Assembly: GCF_009664855.1 (NCBI RefSeq)
Contig: NZ_CP045928.1
Location: forward strand, 4,356,508 to 4,420,507
DNA length: 64,000 nt
Direction: 5' to 3'
From: Flavobacterium sp. SLB02
GTDB taxonomy: Bacteria; Bacteroidota; Bacteroidia; Flavobacteriales; Flavobacteriaceae
Translations under genes and position numbers: made by a program
The notes under the pieces: generated by a model
What the model saw: the letters and a program-made list of their open reading frames with translations, nothing else
What the model was told of the DNA's origin: nothing
The model's database searches: none
Part shown: positions 57,397 to 64,000 of the stretch, piece after piece
Numbering within the stretch: position 1 is the stretch's first letter
How the letters are laid out: every line of letters begins with the position of its first letter

Positions 57397-57900
57397 ATGA
57401 TGAAACAAATCAAAACTTTACTAATTGCTGCCATTTTAGTTTTAGGAGCAAGTAACACAATGAACGCACAAGCTAAGGTAGCTCATGTTGATGTTAGCGA
57501 GATTATGTCGAAAATGCCTGCAATGCTGGATGCACAAAACCAATTACAAAAATTAAGTGGTACATACGATGCAGAATACAAAAAAATGGTTGACGAATAC
57601 CAAGTAAAAATCAAAAAGTATGAAGCTGAAGCTGCAACAGTAACAGAAGCTGTAAACACAGAACGTTCTAAAGAAGTTCAGGACATGCAAAAAAGAATCG
57701 TTGACTACAGAGACAACGCTCAAAAAGAATTACAACAAAAAGAAACTGACATCGTAAAACCATTAATGGAAAAAGTGAGAGCTTCTATCCAAAAAGTTGG
57801 AAAAGCTAAAGGTTTCCAATATGTATTAGATGGTTCTACTCTTTTATTAGCTGACGGTCCAAACTTGACTGCTGATGTAAAAAAAGATTTAGGATTCTAA
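57397..57900 (+). CDS. OmpH/Skp-type periplasmic chaperone, short form
   Basis: 167 residues, normal Skp length. The signal peptide is MMKQIKTLLIAAILVLGASNTMNAQ. The mature protein starts KVAHVDVSEIMSKMPAMLDAQ, then long helices that would form the jellyfish tentacles (YKKMVDEYQVKIKKYEAE), and closes with GKAKGFQYVLDGSTLLLADG. Together with the long form upstream, this gives a pair of chaperones directly after bamA, as in other Bacteroidota. A strong terminator follows. Confidence 0.93.
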   Translation: MMKQIKTLLIAAILVLGASNTMNAQAKVAHVDVSEIMSKMPAMLDAQNQLQKLSGTYDAEYKKMVDEYQVKIKKYEAEAATVTEAVNTERSKEVQDMQKRIVDYRDNAQKELQQKETDIVKPLMEKVRASIQKVGKAKGFQYVLDGSTLLLADGPNLTADVKKDLGF

Positions 57901-57920
57901 AAAACAGATTTCTTAAAATA

Positions 57921-57966
57921 AAAAAACTGCTTAAACTTGTAAAAGATTTAAGCAGTTTTTTTTTAC
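57921..57966 (+). terminator. Terminator of the bamA/ompH operon
   Basis: A 14-bp stem, AAAAACTGCTTAAA (57922-57935) with 57947-57960, is followed by eight T. Confidence 0.9.
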
Positions 57967-58042
57967 ATTTAATTAAAACTAAAAAACCGAAATATTCGCA
58001 CATTTCACCTAAATTGGAATACTAATTTATTTCAAAAAACAC

Positions 58043-58050
58043 TAAATTTG
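58043..58050 (+). promoter_or_regulatory. murI promoter -7 box directly before the ATG
   Basis: TAAATTTG is an exact TAnnTTTG. The ATG follows after four bases (TAGC), the same spacing as at 8017. A convincing -33 box is not seen. It predicts a leaderless mRNA. Confidence 0.6.
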
Positions 58051-58054
58051 TAGC

Positions 58055-58831
58055 ATGACGAATAACAATCCTATAGGCATTTTTGATTCTGGTATTGGAG
58101 GAACTTCCATCTGGAGCGCCATTCACGACTTACTTCCAAACGAAAAAACTATTTATTTAGCCGATAGTAAAAATGCTCCTTATGGTCAGAGAACAAAAGA
58201 AGAGATTGTTGCCCTGAGCAAAAAAAATGTTGATTTTTTACTTGATCAGAATTGCAAACTGATTGTCGTAGCCTGCAATACCGCGACAACAAATGCTATT
58301 TTAGAACTTCGTGCTAATTATGATATCCCCTTTATAGGAATTGAACCCGCCATAAAGCCGGCCGCCAATAACTCAAAAACACAAGTAATTGGCATTTTAG
58401 CAACTAAAGGAACGTTGAATAGCGAGTTATTTAATAAAACGGCAGAGATGTTCCAGAACACTAAAATAATTGAACAGGTGGGCTACGGACTTGTTCAGCT
58501 TATTGAAGATGGAAATCTAAATTCTCCTGAAATGACTCAGTTACTAGAATCGTACCTGCAGCCTATGATCGATGCTAATATAGATTATCTTGTTTTGGGC
58601 TGTAGCCACTACCCTTACTTAATTCCTCAGATTAAAAAAATCCTGCCCGAACATATTCAGATTATTGATTCGGGAGAAGCGGTCGCAAGACAAACTCAAA
58701 ATATTTTGCGCGATAAAGTGGGTTTTAATGACAATCAAAAAAGTGATCCTGTATTTTATGTCAATTCAAATCCAGAGGTTTTAAAATCAATTTTAGAATA
58801 CAAATATCCTGTAATTCAAAAAGACTTTTAA
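58055..58831 (+). CDS. murI: Glutamate racemase
   Basis: 258 residues. It supplies D-glutamate for peptidoglycan. The start is certain because the conserved N-terminus begins at once (NPIGIFDSGIGGTSI, with Asp11). The two catalytic cysteines are Cys74 in VVACNTATTNA and Cys183 in LGCSHYPYL. All key residues are present. The promoter -7 box ends four bases before the ATG. It follows the BAM/Skp operon terminator and is convergent with the FadL-like gene, with only four bases between the stops. Confidence 0.96.
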   Translation: MTNNNPIGIFDSGIGGTSIWSAIHDLLPNEKTIYLADSKNAPYGQRTKEEIVALSKKNVDFLLDQNCKLIVVACNTATTNAILELRANYDIPFIGIEPAIKPAANNSKTQVIGILATKGTLNSELFNKTAEMFQNTKIIEQVGYGLVQLIEDGNLNSPEMTQLLESYLQPMIDANIDYLVLGCSHYPYLIPQIKKILPEHIQIIDSGEAVARQTQNILRDKVGFNDNQKSDPVFYVNSNPEVLKSILEYKYPVIQKDF

Positions 58832-58835
58832 TCCC

Positions 58836-60071
58836 TTAATCTATTTTTCGTTTAATAAACCATATTCCGTCTAATGATAAATTAAGAGATAGTTTATGGT
58901 AGTTTTCTTTTATTAAATTGTTCGAAATACTTCCTTTTTGTCCGTACGAATACGAAATATTCAAAGCCGAATATGTATTTTCAAGCGGCAAAGAAAGCCC
59001 AAAAGAAACCGCTGCATTATTGATGCGTTTTCCGTCGACTTCCAGGTAACCGGTATCAAAGTTTACCCCTGTCGCATATTGAATTCGATCCCAATATTTT
59101 CGAACATTCTTTTTAGTTCTGTACGTAAAGCCAAGTGCAAATCGATCCTGATTGACAAAATTGCCATACAACTCAGACTGGTTACTATTACTCCACAAAC
59201 TTTTTTCGTAATCTAACGTCATGTTCAGATTATTTTTAAAACGCTTACTGATTCCAAAACCCATTTCTAAAGGCACGTAGTAATCGTCTGTATCCGATTT
59301 AACATTAGACTCTACAGTAGTGACAACATCATCTGCAATAGTCTGAACCGTTTGTACCTTTGAGGCTTTAATTTGAGCCGGTAGTTTGAATGTGGTAGCA
59401 ATGGTAAAAGTAGAATCAATTTTATATTGCGCTCCTAATGTACCACGCCAGCCGTTATACGTTGTTTTTTTCTGAATACTGGTAATCGAATTCGAAATCA
59501 AAAAGCTTCGATCGTCACTTGTATTTCCAAACAATACAGCTGCCGACGCTCCAAGAGATAATTTTTTTCCAAATCGATAGCCGTATGAAAAATCAAAATT
59601 ATTTAATCCGCCAGACCCCATAGCAGTTAAATAGTAATAATCCTGACTATTTTCTATAGGCATTTTTAAGTTTGAAATTTTAAATGCAGCACTCGAATAC
59701 GGTTTTAAAGCCAAACTAAATCCCGAATTTTTAGTAACCGGAAAGGCAAAAGCAATATGCGAAAATTGAAAATTATTGCGGCTTTCGCTTTTCGAATTGT
59801 TTTGATAAGTTGTTGCAATAGCCTTTCCTCCTATGTCAAACATAAAATGATTTTGAGGTAAATATCCTAATGCTGCCGGATTTAGATTATTTATAAAAGT
59901 ATCTGATGGCAAAGCAATTCCCGATGAACCAATGGAAGGAATTACACCAAAATCAGCATCATATAAACTACCCACCCCGTATAACGAATAAGGCGAACTT
60001 GAAATACTTTGCGAAAACGAAGTTAGCGACAAAACCATGAAGCAACTTAAATACACGAATTTACTTTTCAT
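58836..60071 (-). CDS. FadL-like outer-membrane protein
   Basis: 411 residues with a signal peptide (MKSKFVYLSCFMVLSLTSFSQ). The N-terminal segment SPYSLYGVGSLYDADFG is followed by NNLNPAALGYLP, a pattern of OMPP1/FadL-like barrels, in which Asn-Pro-Ala sits near the plug. Many alternating aromatic strands follow (NFDFSYGYRFGKKLSLGASA; MTLDYEKSLWSNSN; NNAAVSFGLSLPLENTYS), ending in SLDGIWFIKRKID. It is likely a monomeric 14-strand barrel that could carry hydrophobic molecules. Its ATG directly abuts the stop of the DUF4270 gene (no gap), so the two are co-translated. Confidence 0.8.
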   Translation of the reverse strand: MKSKFVYLSCFMVLSLTSFSQSISSSPYSLYGVGSLYDADFGVIPSIGSSGIALPSDTFINNLNPAALGYLPQNHFMFDIGGKAIATTYQNNSKSESRNNFQFSHIAFAFPVTKNSGFSLALKPYSSAAFKISNLKMPIENSQDYYYLTAMGSGGLNNFDFSYGYRFGKKLSLGASAAVLFGNTSDDRSFLISNSITSIQKKTTYNGWRGTLGAQYKIDSTFTIATTFKLPAQIKASKVQTVQTIADDVVTTVESNVKSDTDDYYVPLEMGFGISKRFKNNLNMTLDYEKSLWSNSNQSELYGNFVNQDRFALGFTYRTKKNVRKYWDRIQYATGVNFDTGYLEVDGKRINNAAVSFGLSLPLENTYSALNISYSYGQKGSISNNLIKENYHKLSLNLSLDGIWFIKRKID

Positions 60072-61400
60072 TTAATAAGAGATGTAATAAATTTTAAGCT
60101 GGATTTTATTGTTTAAGTTTTTTTGATCACCTAAAACAATTCGACCCACGGCTTTAGAAATTGAAGGTAATGTCAGGATAAGAGAGGATCGGGAATCTGT
60201 ATTTTTTAGCATTTCTTTTTGCAAAAAAGTACCAATAGGGATCGTATATCCAATGTTTTCATTAAACTCATCAGTTTTTTTATTGAGAATACCAAAAACC
60301 GCAGTTCCTGCAGAATTCTGTAATGAACCGCTCAACCTGTTCAAATTATCAGCCACATAAATCTTTAAGGAATCAGCCAGAGGATAATTTTGAGAATACG
60401 TATTACTAACAGGTTTCAGAAGAATTTTAGCATCTACAATTGCTCCATTGGCAGCTATCTTTTTAAGCTGCTTGATATTCGGAAAATCGATCCTGCACGC
60501 CACACCTGAACCCGATTGAATAAATCCCTGCTTATTGGTTAATGCGCTTGAAAGTTTACTGCTCGATACAGGTAAATTTTCAAGTAAAGTTCCCGTTTTG
60601 TCGGATGAAATGGCATTGAATTGTTTTGCAGCATCCGTAATAGTAAAATCTAGTATAAAAGAAACTTGTTCAGTGTCTGCCTGATACTTTGAGTAATACA
60701 GCCGGACTTTGCTTGTTGCAACATGAAAACCAATAACGCTGGTAGAATTTGAAGTTACCGGCACAAGAACGAGACCTTTTAGATATTCATTAAAACTATC
60801 AAAGTCTGTAATTTCTCTTTTCTTTAATTTCTGAAAGAGAGCCGCTCCAAAAGCATCATTCATTTTAATATTGACAGAGTCTTTCTCAATTGGCCTGGGT
60901 TTATAAGATATTGTTCCTAAACTTTCGTCACTATAGGTCAATGACGAATTATTATAGAAGCTTTTATCCTCGGTATTAGGCTTTACTTTTTGAGTTAGTC
61001 GATGAATATTAAAAGTTTGCACCTTTGTGGTATCCCCATAATAATAGTTATCATATTTTAGAATCATCGAAATAGAATCAAAAACATAATTGGTCGTTTC
61101 TGTATCAGAACCGCTACTATTTAATACATACGAATTTGAAGCCAATTGAAAATAACTGTTCGATTTTACTTCCCCAAAAATGGGATCTTCATAACTCCCT
61201 ATCAAAATACGGTTTTGACTGGAGGTGACAAGAGAGTCAAAATTTATCGTAGACATTTCCACTGTAACGGTATCAATTAAAATAACTTTATTACCTACGG
61301 CGAGATAATCTGACCCTACAACAAATTCGCCGGCATCAGAATCAGTTCCGCATGAAATTACGGTTATTGCCAAAAACAACATCAATATAAACTTGTGCAT
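60072..61400 (-). CDS. DUF4270 family lipoprotein
   Basis: 442 residues from the ATG at 61400 (MHKFILMLFLAITVISC, lipidated Cys17). A longer frame to 61529 lies upstream of the promoter and was rejected. After the lipobox comes GTDSDAGEFVVGSDYL, then a run of beta-strand blocks such as GSYEDPIFGEVKSNSYFQL and the acidic middle, with no catalytic motif. I recall this as DUF4270. Members are secreted, possibly surface-exposed. It is co-translated with the FadL-like barrel downstream and divergent from the Kelch/LytS locus. Function unknown. Confidence 0.8.
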   Translation of the reverse strand: MHKFILMLFLAITVISCGTDSDAGEFVVGSDYLAVGNKVILIDTVTVEMSTINFDSLVTSSQNRILIGSYEDPIFGEVKSNSYFQLASNSYVLNSSGSDTETTNYVFDSISMILKYDNYYYGDTTKVQTFNIHRLTQKVKPNTEDKSFYNNSSLTYSDESLGTISYKPRPIEKDSVNIKMNDAFGAALFQKLKKREITDFDSFNEYLKGLVLVPVTSNSTSVIGFHVATSKVRLYYSKYQADTEQVSFILDFTITDAAKQFNAISSDKTGTLLENLPVSSSKLSSALTNKQGFIQSGSGVACRIDFPNIKQLKKIAANGAIVDAKILLKPVSNTYSQNYPLADSLKIYVADNLNRLSGSLQNSAGTAVFGILNKKTDEFNENIGYTIPIGTFLQKEMLKNTDSRSSLILTLPSISKAVGRIVLGDQKNLNNKIQLKIYYISY

Positions 61401-61416
61401 ATTCAAATTTTTTGAA

Positions 61417-61424
61417 CAAATATA
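61417..61424 (-). promoter_or_regulatory. Promoter -7 box of the DUF4270 operon
   Basis: On the minus strand TATATTTG, an exact TAnnTTTG, 16 bp before the ATG at 61400. It explains why the longer frame is not the start. Confidence 0.6.
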
Positions 61425-61537
61425 AATTGCACTCTCCTGCACTACACTATAACATATACAACCAAGCGTTTTTAGACTATAAAAGGCAAAAAAACATCTA
61501 TAACATATCAATACCATCAAATACTTCACTCAGCCTT

Positions 61538-61571
61538 AAAAAGTGCCATTTAGTCTATCAAAAAGTACCGT
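61538..61571. promoter_or_regulatory. Direct repeat pair resembling a LytTR-type site
   Basis: AAAAAGTGCCAT (61538-61549) and AAAAAGTACCGT (61560-61571) are spaced by exactly 22 bp (start to start), that is two helical turns, and end 36 bp before the TACTTTTG -7 box. A larger, looser duplication around them repeats TTTAG(A/T)CTAT (61471 and 61549). Confidence 0.5.
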
Positions 61572-61607
61572 ACATATATCTTCTTTTTTTTAAAACCACT
61601 AGCCACC

Positions 61608-61615
61608 TACTTTTG
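61608..61615 (+). promoter_or_regulatory. Promoter -7 box of the barrel/Kelch operon
   Basis: TACTTTTG, an exact TAnnTTTG, 16 bp before the ATG at 61632. Confidence 0.6.
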
Positions 61616-61631
61616 AACCAATAAATAAGTA

Positions 61632-62474
61632 ATGAAAACAAGGTTTTTAATTTGTTCGTTTTTTTTGATTTCAATTTTCAGCATGAAAGCTCAGGAGAAC
61701 TTTTCAGTATATGCGAATGCAAAAACAGAACCTACCGATAAGATTAAATTTAATGAAACCAATATTGGTATAACGTTTATTAAAGAAATAGGTTCGAGAA
61801 ACAAAATAACAAACATATTAGAATATTCTAATTTGAAAGTGAATTATGAATTAGACAGCAATATTACGTATACGAATTTGGATCAGTTTAATCAGATTCA
61901 GAACAAGTTTGAATTTTCTCGCAAGATTTCAAAAACAACAAATATGAATTTTTCGATTACGCCAACGGTAAATTTTCAAAGTAATTTAGACAGTAATGAT
62001 TTCACCCTTTTAGGAAGTTTTCAGGTTCAGCAGCAACTCAGTTCAAAGACGTTTTTCAGCATTGGAATGGCAAGAACAAGCATTTTTGGTTCTCCTAAAT
62101 TCCTGCCTGTTGCATCCTTAAACTACAAAGTAAACAACGAAGCTTCTTTGCTCATTGGGTTTCCGGATTCAAAAATTTCATACTCAAACAATATTCGAAA
62201 CAAATTTAGTGTAAACAATAGTTTCAATGGTAATTTTTATCATTTAGACCCAGAAAATAATCTAAGTAACAATGCCTCAAAAGTGAGCTTATCGCAAATG
62301 ACTACGGCACTTGAATACGAAAGAAATGTAGACAAAAACTGGTTTCTAAATTTTAAAGCCGGATATGATTTTAATAAAAAATACAACCTCATCGATAAGG
62401 ACAATCATAAAGTATATGACTTTAATACCGGTAATGGTTATGTTTTAGGAATTGGCATTAAATACAAACAATAA
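61632..62474 (+). CDS. Secreted outer-membrane beta-barrel protein (DUF6268-like)
   Basis: 280 residues with a signal peptide (MKTRFLICSFFLISIFSMKAQ). The mature part is a series of antiparallel strands: FNETNIGITFIKEIGS, NMNFSITPTVNFQS, TFFSIGMARTSIFG, NKFSVNNSFNGNF, and a C-terminal aromatic-type end YVLGIGIKYKQ. It looks like a 10- to 12-strand barrel; the DUF number is from memory and uncertain. It is the first gene of an operon with a Kelch lipoprotein, a DUF4907 protein and a LytS-type kinase, controlled by the direct repeats upstream (inference). Confidence 0.7.
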   Translation: MKTRFLICSFFLISIFSMKAQENFSVYANAKTEPTDKIKFNETNIGITFIKEIGSRNKITNILEYSNLKVNYELDSNITYTNLDQFNQIQNKFEFSRKISKTTNMNFSITPTVNFQSNLDSNDFTLLGSFQVQQQLSSKTFFSIGMARTSIFGSPKFLPVASLNYKVNNEASLLIGFPDSKISYSNNIRNKFSVNNSFNGNFYHLDPENNLSNNASKVSLSQMTTALEYERNVDKNWFLNFKAGYDFNKKYNLIDKDNHKVYDFNTGNGYVLGIGIKYKQ

Positions 62475-62490
62475 ATAAATTTAATACACT

Positions 62491-63498
62491 ATGAATAATT
62501 TGAAAAAAGGAATATTATTCGCGGCATTGTTTTCAAGCCTCTTTTTTATTGGCTGCAGCAACGACGATGACGACGATGATTTAGTAGGAAACTGGATTAA
62601 AAAATCGGCATTTGATGGACCTGCAAGATCTAGTGCTACCAGTTTTGTTATTGGAGATTATGCTTATGTAGCAACAGGTTATACGGGTGACGTTTATTTA
62701 AAAGATTTATGGGCGTACAATTCTACCGGAGATTATTGGGAACAAAAAGCTGATTTTACAGGAATTGGAAGAAGCTCTGCCTCTAGTTTTACACTTAATG
62801 ATAAAGGCTATGTTGGTCTTGGCTACGATGGAACCAATAAACTAAAAGACTTTTATCAATACGACCCTACAAGTAATAGCTGGACTCAAAAAGCTGATTT
62901 TGCAGGAACAGGACGTTATGCTGCGGTAGGTTTTCAGGCTGGCGGAAAGGCTTATTTTGGAACTGGCTATGACGGAAATTACCTTAAAGATTTTTATCAG
63001 TACAATGACCTGACCAATACATGGACACTTGTAAACGGATTTAGTGGAAATAAACGCCGTAATGCTACTGCTTTTGTAATTGCAAACAAAGTATATTTTG
63101 GAACCGGAATTAATAACGGAGTTTATCAGGAAGATTTCTGGGAGTTTGATCCTGCTACAGATGTATGGACCAGAAAACGTGATATAGATAAGGACACAGA
63201 TGATGATTATTCTTACAATGATGAATACGCAATTGTTCGTTCGAATGCTTCTAGTTTCACCATGAACGGATTAGGATATATTGTGGGAGGAGAAAATGTA
63301 AAAACAACCTGGGAATACAATCCATCAACAGATTTATGGGTAGAAAGAACCCCAATGGAAGGAGCCAGCAGAACAGATGCAGTTGGTTTTGCCATAAACA
63401 ATCGTGGTTTTTATATGCTTGGAAGAGTAGGTTCTACCTATTTTGATGATGCCTGGGAGTTTAAACCTTTAGACGAACAAAGTGACGACGATAATTAA
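62491..63498 (+). CDS. Kelch-repeat lipoprotein
   Basis: 335 residues. The lipobox is SSLFFIGC, with the lipidated Cys22, followed by SNDDDDDD, an acidic run after the Cys of the kind that directs lipoproteins to the surface in Bacteroidota. Six Kelch repeats are visible (about residues 45-325), each with a start such as RSSATSFVIGDYAYVATGY, RSSASSFTLNDKGYVGLGY or RYAAVGFQAGGKAYFGTGY, so a six-bladed propeller is likely. The C-terminus (SDDDN) is again acidic. No galactose-oxidase copper site can be seen. It could bind sugar or protein at the surface. It follows the barrel gene by 16 bp. Confidence 0.88.
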   Translation: MNNLKKGILFAALFSSLFFIGCSNDDDDDDLVGNWIKKSAFDGPARSSATSFVIGDYAYVATGYTGDVYLKDLWAYNSTGDYWEQKADFTGIGRSSASSFTLNDKGYVGLGYDGTNKLKDFYQYDPTSNSWTQKADFAGTGRYAAVGFQAGGKAYFGTGYDGNYLKDFYQYNDLTNTWTLVNGFSGNKRRNATAFVIANKVYFGTGINNGVYQEDFWEFDPATDVWTRKRDIDKDTDDDYSYNDEYAIVRSNASSFTMNGLGYIVGGENVKTTWEYNPSTDLWVERTPMEGASRTDAVGFAINNRGFYMLGRVGSTYFDDAWEFKPLDEQSDDDN

Positions 63499-63820
63499 TC
63501 ATAAAAAACAATTCTTCTGGAGTAAAATCCGGAAGAATTTAATGTTGCTTTTACCGGTTTTACTATTTACAGCTTGTGTGAAAAATGAAAATTTTAAAAC
63601 GGAATCCTTTAGAACTACGTCAGGTTGGGGTTATTCCATTGCTTTTAAAAATAAAATTATAATCAGGCAGTCTGTGATTCCGGTAATAAGCGACACTAAA
63701 AGTTTTACTAGTGAAAGTGACGCCTTAAAGGTCGCTCATTTAGTAGTAAACAAACTCAATCAGAACATATCACCAACCGTAACCAAAAATGATTTAATTT
63801 TATTAAAAATTAAATTATAA
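63482..63820 (+). CDS. DUF4907 family lipoprotein
   Basis: 112 residues from a GTG at 63482, which overlaps the end of the Kelch gene by 17 bases. The ATG at 63542 is the alternative, but it would leave a signal peptide without its basic region (SKIRKNLMLLLPVLLFTAC needs the upstream residues). The lipobox is LLFTAC. The mature domain reads TSGWGYSIAFKNKIIIRQSVIPVISDTKSFTSESDALKVAHLVVNK (in segments), which I recall as DUF4907. It is probably a small periplasmic or membrane-bound sensor accessory, and ends immediately before the LytS-type kinase. Confidence 0.75.
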   Translation: MTTIINHKKQFFWSKIRKNLMLLLPVLLFTACVKNENFKTESFRTTSGWGYSIAFKNKIIIRQSVIPVISDTKSFTSESDALKVAHLVVNKLNQNISPTVTKNDLILLKIKL

Positions 63821-64000
63821 ATGACAATAGATACTATCAGAAACACGAGTTCAAATAAAATTTTATTTCATTGCATTATATGGATTTTCTTCATTCTGAC
63901 TTCATTAATTCAGTTTTACGAAAGTCCGTTCAGGATCAACAATGATTTTTATGTACAATGGGCTACAGGAATTATCCTGTTCTATCTCAATTACTTTTAT
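63821..64000 (+). CDS. LytS-type sensor histidine kinase, N-terminal fragment (3' truncated)
   Basis: Only the first 60 codons are in the window, running off the right edge. The start MTIDTIRNTSSNKILFHCIIW is followed by two hydrophobic helices (about 15-35 and 46-60 onward). This is the layout of the multi-helix membrane part of the LytS/YehU-like kinases, but the kinase motifs are not yet visible. The ATG begins at the base after the DUF4907 stop. The operon therefore ends in a sensor kinase, most likely followed by a LytTR regulator outside the window. Confidence 0.55.
   Translation, partial: MTIDTIRNTSSNKILFHCIIWIFFILTSLIQFYESPFRINNDFYVQWATGIILFYLNYFY

Noticed and set aside
61401..61529. 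Longer N-terminus for the DUF4270 protein
   Set aside because: It lies upstream of the promoter box and lacks a lipobox; the start at 61400 gives a clean lipoprotein signal.
62557..62582. Asp run after the Kelch lipobox as sequence error
   Set aside because: The run stays in frame with the following Kelch repeats, and acidic runs after the lipid Cys are typical of surface lipoproteins in this phylum.
1..64000. Prophage, insertion sequence, integron or CRISPR array
   Set aside because: No transposase, integrase, phage structural gene, cas gene or regularly spaced direct repeat was found. The holin-family gene at 48221 is a name only and stands in a normal chromosomal context.

Overview
The window looks like chromosome from a Flavobacterium or a close relative in the Bacteroidota. 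The DNA is AT-rich. Gene starts are preceded by the Bacteroidota promoter box TAnnTTTG, not by strong Shine-Dalgarno sequences. Gene content agrees: a type IX secretion (T9SS) type B sorting domain, a PorG-like protein, an FolK/deoxynucleoside kinase fusion, many DUF families typical of Flavobacteriia, and the gene order pdxJ, CBS, nadK, porG-like, uppS, bamA, ompH, ompH, murI. No prophage, insertion sequence, integron or CRISPR array was seen. This is mostly core chromosome with small accessory patches and many dispersed intergenic repeats.

Layout. 1-4.4 kb: end of a U32 peptidase, a secreted Lys-rich protein, a small membrane protein coupled to purT, and a small secreted Cys protein followed by a Crp/Fnr regulator. 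4.6-9.9 kb: glyoxylate bypass (aceA, aceB) with a divergent ScfR/RamB-type regulator. 10.3-13 kb: pirin and YceI genes sharing one promoter operator, then an AraC regulator. 13-20.4 kb: DUF983, fabD, a sugar-nucleotide operon (aminotransferase, NTF2-like, galE), waaA, an Ala-rich lipoprotein, DUF1508 and two tRNAs. 20.5-33.7 kb: mutS, DUF1573, an RNA methyltransferase, a T9SS-exported lectin-like protein, the folK fusion, sppA, a hydrolase and an AsmA-like protein. 33.8-43.4 kb: a GT9 glycosyltransferase, DUF2797, a GH3-family protein with a stand-alone EF-Tu domain III-like protein, serB, and an alternating VOC/SRPBCC cluster facing a GlxA-type regulator. 43.5-50.3 kb: a YkuD_2 lipoprotein, clpX, clpP, tig, a small membrane protein, a hydrolase and pdxJ. 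50.4-58.8 kb: CBS protein, nadK, and the outer-membrane biogenesis cluster. 58.8-64 kb: a divergent surface locus, with DUF4270 and a FadL-like barrel on one side and a small barrel, Kelch lipoprotein, DUF4907 and a truncated LytS-type kinase on the other.

The best leads are in non-coding DNA. A structured element occurs in five copies (about 1.5, 10.2, 38.6, 43.4 and 46.6 kb), with conserved flanking boxes and variable internal hairpins. A 16-bp near-palindrome occurs at the same place in the pirin and YceI promoters. Direct repeats 22 bp apart, resembling LytTR sites, precede the operon that ends in the LytS-type kinase. Two genes (the ScfR-type regulator and murI) have the start codon only four bases after the promoter box, which predicts leaderless mRNAs.

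All family assignments are from reading the sequence; no database search was run. DUF numbers are from memory and should be confirmed.
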